64,000 nt of DNA from Empedobacter brevis_A (GTDB lineage: Bacteria; Bacteroidota; Bacteroidia; Flavobacteriales; Weeksellaceae). The notes beneath the pieces were generated by a model that had not been told where the DNA came from, searched no databases, and saw only the letters and a program-made list of their open reading frames with translations. The stretch is from positions 248,001 to 312,000 of the forward strand of contig NZ_CBCPHV010000003.1 in NCBI RefSeq assembly GCF_965118635.1, given 5' to 3'. Position numbers and translations under genes: made by a program. Shown in pieces: positions 1 through 7,056 of the stretch. The stretch's first letter is position 1; each line of letters opens with the position of its first letter.

Positions 1-25
1 AGTTTTTGTAAAGGTTGTTTGTAAA

Positions 26-53
26 GAAAAAGGACGTGGTTATTACCACGTCC
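26..53 (-). terminator. Terminator after the symporter-proC-small gene operon
   Basis: A perfect 9-bp inverted repeat (GGACGTGGT / ACCACGTCC, loop TATT) at 32-53 is followed on the minus strand by a run of T (the A run at 26-31). It lies just past the stop of the last minus-strand gene. Confidence 0.85.
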
Positions 54-61
54 GTTAGTTG

Positions 62-304
62 TTATTCTTCTACATGCCATTCGCCACGATGAGGTATTAA
101 GGCGTCTCGTACTTGTATCATTTCAGACTCTGTTACAACCAAATATGCCACAGCATATTCTGGTTCTACCTCTACAAATTCGGAAATTGTAGATTGCAAT
201 TTCTCTTTTTCTGCGTATTGTTTCAGATGAATAGCATGGTGCTTTGCTGTTGGTATAGCGTCGGGACCATAGAAATCCCATATAAGTTTTAACTTCTTTT
301 CCAT
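62..304 (-). CDS. Small conserved hypothetical protein, 80 aa
   Basis: I do not recognise a named family. The protein is small, soluble and charged, without signal peptide or membrane segment. It starts MEKKLKLIWDFYGPDAIPTA and ends HRGEWHVEE, and has several His and Glu residues. An in-frame TTG at 319 would add five residues and overlap proC, but the ATG at 304 sits one base after the proC stop (TAG-A-ATG), which looks like translational coupling, so I chose it. It is the last gene of an operon with proC and a sodium:solute symporter, and a strong terminator follows. Its role is unknown. Confidence 0.75.
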   Translation of the reverse strand: MEKKLKLIWDFYGPDAIPTAKHHAIHLKQYAEKEKLQSTISEFVEVEPEYAVAYLVVTESEMIQVRDALIPHRGEWHVEE

Positions 305-305
305 T

Positions 306-1088
306 CTAAATTTTTTCAAATGAGGTCTTTATTCCTTTTATTAATGCTGAACTAAATCCTTGATGTTCCATTTCATTTAGTCCTGCTATTGTGCAACCTT
401 TTGGTGTTGTTACTTTGTCTATTTCTTGTTCTGGGTGCAATCCATTTACAATCAAAAGTTCTGCTGCTCCTTTTACTGTTTGGGTTACAATTTTAGATGC
501 CGTTTGTGCATCGAAACCTATCTCTATTCCGCCTTGTATCATGGCTCTTATAAAGCGTAAAACATAGGCTATTCCGCATGCACCAACAACGGTTGCAGCG
601 TTCATTAATTCTTCGTTAATGACAACTGTTTCACCTATTGGGTTGAAAATTGTTTTTACTTCGTTAACCAATGTTTGGCTGCTTGTGTTTCCACAAATAC
701 ATGTTATCGACTCTTCTACAGATGCTGCTGTGTTTGGCATTGCGCGGAAGATAGACATGTTTTCTGGTAATAATTTTTGGTATGTTTCTAATGAGATACC
801 TGTTGCTACTGATATTACTAGTTTATCTGTATTGAAATCGTTTTTTAACTGCGTTAAAACTTCTTCTACTTTATATGGTTTTACACAAAGCAAGACGTAA
901 TCAGCTTCTGATACAGCAGCATGATTGTCGTTTGTTAACGTTACACCTTGTTTGCCAAGATGCTCTAGTTGTGCTAAATTATTGCGTGTTGCAATGATTT
1001 GTTTTGCTTCGAATGCGTTGTTTTTTAGAAGACCTTCTATAATAGAGATTCCTAGATTTCCTGCTCCAATAACTGCAATTTTCTTCAT
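306..1088 (-). CDS. proC: Pyrroline-5-carboxylate reductase
   Basis: Catalyses the last step of proline synthesis, reducing 1-pyrroline-5-carboxylate with NAD(P)H in the cytoplasm. The N-terminus MKKIAVIGAGNLG is the Rossmann GxGxxG motif. The centre carries FRAMPNTAASVEES, which matches the P5CR signature, and the C-terminal half has the helical dimerisation region ending in a TPKGCTIAGL segment. The 260-aa length is normal for the family. The open frame extends 24 codons upstream, but that extension has no family similarity and overlaps the symporter, so ATG at 1088 is preferred. It lies 34 bases after the symporter gene, in one operon. Confidence 0.95.
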   Translation of the reverse strand: MKKIAVIGAGNLGISIIEGLLKNNAFEAKQIIATRNNLAQLEHLGKQGVTLTNDNHAAVSEADYVLLCVKPYKVEEVLTQLKNDFNTDKLVISVATGISLETYQKLLPENMSIFRAMPNTAASVEESITCICGNTSSQTLVNEVKTIFNPIGETVVINEELMNAATVVGACGIAYVLRFIRAMIQGGIEIGFDAQTASKIVTQTVKGAAELLIVNGLHPEQEIDKVTTPKGCTIAGLNEMEHQGFSSALIKGIKTSFEKI

Positions 1089-1122
1089 AAGTAGTATAGT
1101 GTTAGACTTTTTGATTTGTAAT

Positions 1123-2655
1123 TTAATGAGAAATTTCTTTTTGTTTGTTCGAACTGACAAGCCATAATCCGATAAAGGTTAGTAAACCATTTAGAATAAT
1201 AAGCTCTACACCAATTCTATAGTTGCTAAAGTTAATCACTATTTCGTTGATGATATAAGTAAGCACTGGCGCTAGTAAAGCGACTATAATAATTGAATAT
1301 TTGATGTAAATGTTGCGTTTAGTTAAAATACCGAAAGCGAATAATCCTAATAATGGACCGTATGTATAGCCTGCAACCTCCATTACCAAATAGACGATAG
1401 ATTTGTTATTGATTAGTTTGAAAACCATTATCAAGACAAAGAAAACGATTGTGAATATTAAGTGTACACGAATACGAATCTTTTTCTTCTCGTTTTCTGA
1501 TTTCTCTTTGCGCTCGTTGAGGTTTAATAAATCGACGCAATAAGAACTTGTAATTGCTGTTAATGCTCCGTCGGCAGAAGGGAATAATGCAGAGATTAAA
1601 CCAATGATAAAGATAATCGCGATAATCATCGGGAAATGATGTCCTAATAATGAAAGTGCTGGGAACATATCATCGCCCATAATATTTTGGCCTCCTTGTT
1701 CCATAAAGAAACCGTCGGCTGTATAAAAACCACCTTCGCTCATTGCATATAAGTAAAGTAATCCGCCTAAGAATAGGAAGGCTAAATTGACAATTAATAA
1801 TGTTCCTGCAAAGGTTAACATGTTCTTTTTCGAATTTTTCAGGTTGTCAACAGAGATGTTTTTTTGCATCATTTCTTGGTCAAGCCCAGTCATTGCGATC
1901 GTGATAAACATTCCTCCTAAGATTGTTTTCAAGAAGTATGTTTTAGAATTTGGGTCGAGATTTATGAAATGTGTGTAGTTCTTGGCTTGCATTATATCAT
2001 AAGCTTCACCAATAGACAAGTTAAGATGCGATAAGATAAACCATATACAAGCAATCAAACTAATAATCATAAATGATGTTTGCAAAGTATCTGTTACTAC
2101 AATTGTTTTTACGCCACCCTCGAAAGTATATAATAATATCATCAATAATAAGACAAATGTTGTAACCCAAAACGGTACGCCCAAATTGTCTAATAGAAAT
2201 ATTTGTAACACATTTACTACTAAATATAAACGAGCTGTAGCTCCAATTCCTCTTGATATAATAAAGAAAACCGAACCTATTTTGTGAGCTTCGACATTGA
2301 AACGTTTTCCTAAATAAGTATAGATTGAAGTTAAGTTCATTCGGTAATAGAGTGGAAGCAACACGCCTGCAACAATGAAATAACCAAGGAAAAACCCTAG
2401 TACCATCATGTAATACTCGAATCCTCCATAAATATATTCGGAACCAGTTAATTTTCCTACTGTTCCAGGAACCGAAATAAAGGTAACCCCACTAAGGCTT
2501 GTACCAATCATTCCGAAAGCAACTAGCCACCATTTACTTTTTTTGTTTCCATTAAAGAAAGATTGGTTGTCCGAATTTCGACTGGTAAAGTAAGAGATGA
2601 CTAAAAGTCCTACAAAGTATACGATAACACAAAGTAGTAAAATTGTTGAGTTCAT
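1123..2655 (-). CDS. Sodium:solute symporter (SSS/SLC5 family)
   Basis: A 510-aa inner-membrane protein with about 13 hydrophobic segments spread over its whole length. The early GTSLSGVTFISVPG segment and the SRGIGATARLY segment are typical of sodium:solute symporters (PutP/SGLT superfamily). It couples Na+ entry to uptake of an unknown substrate. It is followed by proC, which could tempt one to call it a proline transporter, but flavobacterial genomes carry many SSS paralogues and substrate cannot be read from sequence. A TAnnTTTG box lies 21 bases upstream of the ATG. It is the first gene of the symporter-proC-small gene operon, divergent from recR. Confidence 0.9.
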   Translation of the reverse strand: MNSTILLLCVIVYFVGLLVISYFTSRNSDNQSFFNGNKKSKWWLVAFGMIGTSLSGVTFISVPGTVGKLTGSEYIYGGFEYYMMVLGFFLGYFIVAGVLLPLYYRMNLTSIYTYLGKRFNVEAHKIGSVFFIISRGIGATARLYLVVNVLQIFLLDNLGVPFWVTTFVLLLMILLYTFEGGVKTIVVTDTLQTSFMIISLIACIWFILSHLNLSIGEAYDIMQAKNYTHFINLDPNSKTYFLKTILGGMFITIAMTGLDQEMMQKNISVDNLKNSKKNMLTFAGTLLIVNLAFLFLGGLLYLYAMSEGGFYTADGFFMEQGGQNIMGDDMFPALSLLGHHFPMIIAIIFIIGLISALFPSADGALTAITSSYCVDLLNLNERKEKSENEKKKIRIRVHLIFTIVFFVLIMVFKLINNKSIVYLVMEVAGYTYGPLLGLFAFGILTKRNIYIKYSIIIVALLAPVLTYIINEIVINFSNYRIGVELIILNGLLTFIGLWLVSSNKQKEISH

Positions 2656-2675
2656 AATTTATTAGTAAATAAGCC

Positions 2676-2683
2676 CAAATTTA
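2676..2683 (-). promoter_or_regulatory. -7 promoter box TAAATTTG for the symporter operon
   Basis: Exact match to the Bacteroidota -7 consensus TAnnTTTG on the minus strand, 21 bases upstream of the symporter ATG. No clear -33 TTTG was found at the ideal distance. Confidence 0.6.
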
Positions 2684-2731
2684 ATATTTTTGGTTTAATG
2701 ATGATAGATTAATTTAAAGAAGATAAAATTG

Positions 2732-2739
2732 TAAATTTG
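2732..2739 (+). promoter_or_regulatory. -7 promoter box TAAATTTG for recR
   Basis: Exact TAnnTTTG match on the plus strand, 23 bases before the recR ATG. It is divergent from the symporter promoter 50 bases away. Confidence 0.6.
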
Positions 2740-2762
2740 TCGTCTCTAATTTTTTATAAGGA

Positions 2763-3377
2763 ATGAATTATCCAAGCAAGGTTTTAGAACGAGCTGTAGA
2801 AGAAATGTCAAATCTACCAGGAATAGGAAAGAGAACAGCTTTACGACTTGTTTTACATATGTTGAATCGTCCAAAATCACAAACAACAGCATTGTCCGAA
2901 GCGCTTTCTCATTTAGTAGATGATGTAAAGTATTGCAAGCATTGTCATACCATTTCTGATGAAGAAATTTGTGACATATGCAATAATCCTTTGAGGGACG
3001 AAACTACAATTTGTGTTGTAGAAGATGTACGCGATGTAATGGCAATTGAGAATACAGGACAATTTAAAGGACAATATCACGTTTTAGGAGGAAAGATCTC
3101 TCCAATGGAAGGAATTGGGCCAGGGCAATTGAATATTCAAACTTTGGTAGATCGTGTTCAGAATGAGAATGTAAAAGAAATAATATTTGCTTTAAGTTCT
3201 ACAATGGAAGGAGATACAACTGTTTTCTATTTGTATCGACAATTAAAGAATGTTGCGATTATCTTTTCTACCATTGCAAGAGGACTTGGAGTAGGAGATG
3301 AGTTGGAATATGCGGACGAAGCTACGCTTGTTCGTTCCATTCAGCATCGAATACCATATTCGGAAAATAAATTTTAA
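2763..3377 (+). CDS. recR: Recombination mediator protein RecR
   Basis: RecR works with RecO (and RecF) to load RecA on gapped single-stranded DNA. The 204-aa length is standard. The sequence shows an N-terminal helix-hairpin-helix region (LPGIGKRTALRLVLHML), a four-cysteine zinc finger (CKHC at 58-61 and CDIC at 70-73), then a Toprim domain from about residue 82 (CVVEDVRDVMAIE). The C-terminal RIPYSENKF tail is also family-like. The glycosyltransferase ATG follows the stop codon with no spacing, so the two are probably cotranscribed, although they have no functional link I know of. Confidence 0.96.
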   Translation: MNYPSKVLERAVEEMSNLPGIGKRTALRLVLHMLNRPKSQTTALSEALSHLVDDVKYCKHCHTISDEEICDICNNPLRDETTICVVEDVRDVMAIENTGQFKGQYHVLGGKISPMEGIGPGQLNIQTLVDRVQNENVKEIIFALSSTMEGDTTVFYLYRQLKNVAIIFSTIARGLGVGDELEYADEATLVRSIQHRIPYSENKF

Positions 3378-4448
3378 ATGAAGTTATCTATAGTTATTGT
3401 CAATTATAATGCACCAAAACATTTAGAGCTTTGCCTTGATTCTTGTCAAGAAGCTTTAAAACATATTCATGGCGAAATAATTGTAATTGATAATAATTCA
3501 TTAGAAGTTGATTTCACATTTCTAAAAGAAACTTTTCCGTCGGTAAAGTTTTTACTTCAAAAAGAAAACTTAGGTTTTTCAAAGGCGAATAATATTGGAG
3601 TAGAAGCTGCTTCGGGAGAATATGTTTTGATCCTTAATCCCGATACAATTATTCCAGAAAACATATTCGAATCTTTGATTGAATTTCATCAGTCCAAAGA
3701 AAAAATAGGTTTTGTAGGTGTTAGGATGATTAATGCAAATGGTCATTTTCATCCAGAATCGAAACGTAATATTCCAACAGCCAAGAATTCATTCTCTAAA
3801 TTATATACGCGATTTAATCATTCGAGAAAAAATAATTATTACAAGTTAGAAGTTGGAGAATTTGAAACTGCACCTTGCGAAATCCTAGTTGGAGCTTTTA
3901 TGTTTACAACAAAGAAAATCTATCAAGAGATTGGTGGTTTCGATCCACGATATTTTATGTACGGAGAAGATATCGATTTATCTTTTAGTGCAGAATTGGC
4001 TGGTTATACAAATTATTATAAAGGCGATGTAACAATATTACATTACAAAGGAGAAAGTACAAAGAAGGATATAAAATATTGTAAACATTTCTTCGAAGCA
4101 ATGATGATTTTTTTAGAGAAATATTATCAAAAGAATTGGTTGTATTATCAACTTTTACGTTCAGGTATTTTGATCAAATATCTAATTCAATTATTTAAGT
4201 TTACAGTTTATCCTCGTAATAATAGCGTTAAAAAAGATGTAAACGTGGAAGATTTACTTTGGATAAATAAAGATTTTATGCTTGAATCCTTAACAAATAG
4301 GGAAATTGCAATAGATGCAAGTTTGTTTACTTATCAAGAAATATTATCTATTATTTCTGATCATAATTCGTTTTCACATTCATTTTATATTCGTCCTAAA
4401 AATAAAACATATCTAATAGGCGATAATAAGAATATTATAAACGTATAA
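3378..4448 (+). CDS. Family 2 glycosyltransferase (rhamnosyltransferase-like)
   Basis: A 356-aa GT-A fold enzyme that probably adds a sugar to an envelope polysaccharide. The N-terminus LSIVIVNYNAPKHLELCL is the classic GT2 opening. VIDNNS (37-41), ENLGFSKANNIG, the NPDT metal-binding motif at 87-90, and the FMYGEDIDLSFSAELAGY motif near residue 195 fit WbbL-type GT2 proteins. After about residue 280 there is a roughly 75-residue tail that I do not recognise and that has no membrane segment. The ATG abuts the recR stop codon. The donor sugar cannot be predicted. A convergent terminator-like hairpin follows. Confidence 0.9.
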   Translation: MKLSIVIVNYNAPKHLELCLDSCQEALKHIHGEIIVIDNNSLEVDFTFLKETFPSVKFLLQKENLGFSKANNIGVEAASGEYVLILNPDTIIPENIFESLIEFHQSKEKIGFVGVRMINANGHFHPESKRNIPTAKNSFSKLYTRFNHSRKNNYYKLEVGEFETAPCEILVGAFMFTTKKIYQEIGGFDPRYFMYGEDIDLSFSAELAGYTNYYKGDVTILHYKGESTKKDIKYCKHFFEAMMIFLEKYYQKNWLYYQLLRSGILIKYLIQLFKFTVYPRNNSVKKDVNVEDLLWINKDFMLESLTNREIAIDASLFTYQEILSIISDHNSFSHSFYIRPKNKTYLIGDNKNIINV

Positions 4449-4452
4449 GAAT

Positions 4453-4484
4453 AAAAAAAAGCTGAATCTTAATGACCAGCTTTT
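4453..4484 (-). terminator. Terminator between convergent GT2 and lipoprotein genes
   Basis: The stem AAAAGCTG / CAGCTTTT has eight A on its left, giving a T8 tract on the minus strand. It contains the stop codon of the lipoprotein gene in its loop. On the plus strand the T run is only four bases, so it is best for the minus-strand gene but may serve both. Confidence 0.75.
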
Positions 4485-4732
4485 ACAGTATCTTTTTTCT
4501 CTACTTTCGTAGTTTCTGCTGTTTTAACAGAATCTTTTATTTCTTCGTGTTTCTCTTCAACAGCTTCTTCGTGCTTTTCGTGTGCTTCGTGAGCAGCTTC
4601 AGTTTTGTGGTGCATTTCTTCTGCAGTTGCAGGTTCATGAACTACAGGAAGAACTCCGTGATTCACACCTGGCTTAGAGTTACAAGAAGTAGCAAATGCC
4701 GCAATAGCTACTAAAAGAATTAATTTTTTCAT
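4469..4732 (-). CDS. Small His/Glu-rich lipoprotein, 87 aa
   Basis: A type II signal peptide (MKKLILLVAIAAFATSC, lipobox Cys at 17) is followed by a 70-residue tail made almost entirely of Glu, His, Lys, Ala and Thr, with many His-x-x-Glu style spacings (AHEAHEKHEE). It should be a lipid-anchored periplasmic or surface protein. The His/Glu content could bind metal ions weakly, but this is inference. I know of no named family. It has its own -7 promoter box upstream and ends inside a terminator hairpin, so it appears to be a single-gene unit. Confidence 0.75.
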   Translation of the reverse strand: MKKLILLVAIAAFATSCNSKPGVNHGVLPVVHEPATAEEMHHKTEAAHEAHEKHEEAVEEKHEEIKDSVKTAETTKVEKKDTVKAGH

Positions 4733-4776
4733 GTCTTACAAATTTATTGTATGGTATATTATTATAATTGTTTTGA

Positions 4777-4784
4777 CAAAATTA
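4777..4784 (-). promoter_or_regulatory. -7 promoter box TAATTTTG for the small lipoprotein
   Basis: Exact TAnnTTTG match on the minus strand, about 45 bases upstream of the lipoprotein ATG. Confidence 0.5.
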
Positions 4785-4813
4785 GTTAAAAACATTGAGT
4801 TCAACTAACTGAT

Positions 4814-5464
4814 TTATTTCAATTGTGCAATTTTCTGAATTCCACCTTTTGTTTTATCTCCAACTTTTACATTGATTTCAGTATCAAGTGGTAAAAAGAT
4901 ATCTACACGAGATCCAAATTTGATAAATCCATATTCTTTTCCAGCAACAGCAGTATCGTTTTCTTTACTGTAACAAACAATTCTTCTTGCAACAGCGCCT
5001 GCTATTTGTCTAAAAAGAATTTTTGTATGCTCAGCATTTTCTACAACAACTGTTGTTCTTTCATTTAATTCTGACGATTTTGGATGAAATGCAACTAAAA
5101 ATTTTCCTGGATGATATTTAGAATAAATAACTTTTCCATTTACAGGATAGCGTGTAACGTGTACATTTAGAGGAGTCATGAAAATAGATAATTGAATACA
5201 TTTCTGATTCAAGAATTCGCTTTCATATACTTCTTCCAATACAACAACTTTTCCGTCTACAGGTGCAATAACACAGTTTTCAGACGAATCTGATTCTCTG
5301 ATAGGATTTCTAAAAAACCAAACAATAAATCCGTAAAGAATCCATAATGGTAAGGCAAAGTAAAAACCATATACAGGAAAAAAATAATGTAATATTCCTG
5401 TAGCGATTGCAAATAAAATTAAGCAACCTATTAAAATTGCTGTTCCTTCTCTGTGAAGCTTCAT
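4814..5464 (-). CDS. psd: Phosphatidylserine decarboxylase proenzyme, short type
   Basis: Converts phosphatidylserine to phosphatidylethanolamine, the main Bacteroidota phospholipid. The 216-aa length matches the short, mostly archaeal/Bacteroidota-type enzyme. Two hydrophobic helices near the N-terminus anchor it to the inner membrane. The core has FMTPLNVHVTRYPVNGKV and, near the C-terminus, the self-cleavage segment GFIKFGSRVDIFLP, in which the Gly-Ser bond is cut to form the pyruvoyl group. Its ATG overlaps the cdsA stop codon (ATGA), so the two genes are translationally coupled and supply consecutive parts of one pathway. Confidence 0.95.
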   Translation of the reverse strand: MKLHREGTAILIGCLILFAIATGILHYFFPVYGFYFALPLWILYGFIVWFFRNPIRESDSSENCVIAPVDGKVVVLEEVYESEFLNQKCIQLSIFMTPLNVHVTRYPVNGKVIYSKYHPGKFLVAFHPKSSELNERTTVVVENAEHTKILFRQIAGAVARRIVCYSKENDTAVAGKEYGFIKFGSRVDIFLPLDTEINVKVGDKTKGGIQKIAQLK

Positions 5465-6309
5465 AAAGTATATACTAGTAAATAATATAAATAAACAAAT
5501 GGAACGACAAATATAAAACTATCTAGTCGATCTAAAAAACCACCATGACCAGGAATTAAATTACTACTGTCTTTTACATTAAAAAAACGTTTTAATTTAG
5601 ATTCTGTTAAATCTCCTAAAGGTCCTAATGCAGCTACGATTAATCCAATAATCATCCAATTACCATGTAAGTTTTCTCCGAAATATTTTTGAATTAAAAA
5701 ACCTGCTAATAAAGTAAAAATAATTCCTCCAAAAAATCCTTCCCACGTTTTTGCGCCCGAAATTTTAGGTGCTAATTTGTGTTTTCCGATTAAGTTTCCT
5801 GTTAAATAAGCAAAAGTATCGCTGCACCAAAGTAATAAGAAAACAAAGAATAATTCGTAATGCATTACTTTTTCACCTAAATGATAACCAAAACTTGGTA
5901 ATGTTAGAGCAATTGCAAAAGGGGCGATAACATATGTTAAGCCTAAAGTTGCTTTACCAAAATCGTTCAACAATTCGTTGGTAGATTTGAAAATGGTATA
6001 AATGCTAAAAACAAATAAAACTGGAATGATGAAATATAAGCTTCTTAAATGAAAATAATAACGAGTATTGGTTTCGAAAGCTTCTAGGAATTCTTTTCCA
6101 TAATATCCGAATACAACTAATGCAGCTAGAAGTGCACCTAGTTTATAAAGTTTATTTGTAAGATTTGTAATTTTAAAAAATTCGTACAAACAAAAAAGTC
6201 CAAAAACCATCATTAAAACAATTAACCCTTTTGGGTTTATCGTTGTTCCGAAAAATATAATAAGTGCATATATAAGTCCAGAGGAAGCTCTAATTGCTAA
6301 ATTTTTCAT
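5461..6309 (-). CDS. cdsA: Phosphatidate cytidylyltransferase
   Basis: Makes CDP-diacylglycerol from phosphatidic acid and CTP, the branch point for all phospholipids. The 282-aa protein has about eight membrane segments. The C-terminal CDP-signature region is present: WCSDTFAYLTGNLIGKHK, SGAKTWEGFFGG, and GDLTESKLKRFFNVKDSS followed by PGHGGFLDRLDS. It lies between a LUD-domain gene (8 bases upstream) and psd (4-base overlap). The same order after ftsH is common in Flavobacteriia. Confidence 0.96.
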   Translation of the reverse strand: MKNLAIRASSGLIYALIIFFGTTINPKGLIVLMMVFGLFCLYEFFKITNLTNKLYKLGALLAALVVFGYYGKEFLEAFETNTRYYFHLRSLYFIIPVLFVFSIYTIFKSTNELLNDFGKATLGLTYVIAPFAIALTLPSFGYHLGEKVMHYELFFVFLLLWCSDTFAYLTGNLIGKHKLAPKISGAKTWEGFFGGIIFTLLAGFLIQKYFGENLHGNWMIIGLIVAALGPLGDLTESKLKRFFNVKDSSNLIPGHGGFLDRLDSFIFVVPFVYLYYLLVYTL

Positions 6310-6317
6310 AGCTAATC

Positions 6318-6923
6318 TTAATCTTCAACCAATAACAAATAAATATTCTTCGCGTTATCTACATTTGGAAATTTGTGCATATTTTTTCCTCGAATCGAAG
6401 TTATTTTAGATGGAAGGTTGTCTTTTTTTAATGTTCGTAATTTCTGTAAAGCCACGCTCACATTTTCTACTAATTGTGATGGGCGTGCATAGATAATAAA
6501 ATTTGATGGAAAATCAGCAATATTTCTACCATAAGTTTGATGCGCAGACAACATAATACTTCCATCAAAAGCAATTAGAAATTCGCAACTAAGAAAACTA
6601 AGGGTATAACGAGATTCGCTAGGGTTTTCTACATAAGGAATATTGACAGAATTAAGAACTTGTTGTAAATGTGGATCAGGACAAATTAACTCAGTTACAT
6701 TTTCGTAATTGATAATCTCTTTAAGGTTTTGAGAAGCTTCGTTTATATTATCACAAAACAAGAAATGCCCACCACCTACATTGAAGTTTGTAGCAAAAAC
6801 TTCATCCATAGAGATTTTTTGGTCAGCGTAATTCGGATGAAACAAATCGATTTGATTGTCATCAGAATTATCTTCTGCCTTTTCAGTAGCTTTTTTAAGT
6901 AGGTTTTTAATTGCTTTCCACAT
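6318..6923 (-). CDS. LUD-domain protein of unknown role
   Basis: A 201-aa soluble protein resembling the LUD (LutB/LutC, YkgG) fold: ELICPDPHLQQVL, then LSCEFLIAFDGSIMLSAHQTYGRNIADFPSNFIIYARPSQLV, where the substrate-binding core would lie, and a C-terminal IYLLLVED. The N-terminal 30 residues are charged and probably disordered. Classical LUD proteins act in lactate oxidation with an iron-sulfur partner. No such partner genes are nearby, and this copy sits between ftsH and cdsA, an arrangement I recall from other flavobacteria. A role tied to the envelope or to stress is inference only. It has its own TAnnTTTG promoter box. Confidence 0.75.
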   Translation of the reverse strand: MWKAIKNLLKKATEKAEDNSDDNQIDLFHPNYADQKISMDEVFATNFNVGGGHFLFCDNINEASQNLKEIINYENVTELICPDPHLQQVLNSVNIPYVENPSESRYTLSFLSCEFLIAFDGSIMLSAHQTYGRNIADFPSNFIIYARPSQLVENVSVALQKLRTLKKDNLPSKITSIRGKNMHKFPNVDNAKNIYLLLVED

Positions 6924-6962
6924 GAAAACTCATAATTTTATATGAAATTATTCAATTACAGC

Positions 6963-6970
6963 CAAAGGTA
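6963..6970 (-). promoter_or_regulatory. -7 promoter box TACCTTTG for LUD-cdsA-psd
   Basis: Exact TAnnTTTG on the minus strand, 39 bases upstream of the LUD gene ATG and downstream of the ftsH terminator, so the LUD-cdsA-psd unit can be transcribed independently of ftsH. Confidence 0.6.
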
Positions 6971-6998
6971 ATAATTTTTAACAATATAATGATAAGTT

Positions 6999-7029
6999 AA
7001 AAAAAAATCGTCCGAAATGGACGATTTTT
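6999..7029 (-). terminator. Terminator after ftsH
   Basis: The 11-bp stem AAAAATCGTCC / GGACGATTTTT with a five-base loop (GAAAT) and flanking A/T runs on both sides lies 27 bases past the ftsH stop codon. Confidence 0.9.
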
Positions 7030-7056
7030 ATATTATTTTGAATGAATTTAATTAAA

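Noticed and set aside
1123..2655. Naming the symporter as proline permease because proC follows it
   Set aside because: SSS proteins carry many substrates and the sequence does not discriminate; operon context alone is weak.
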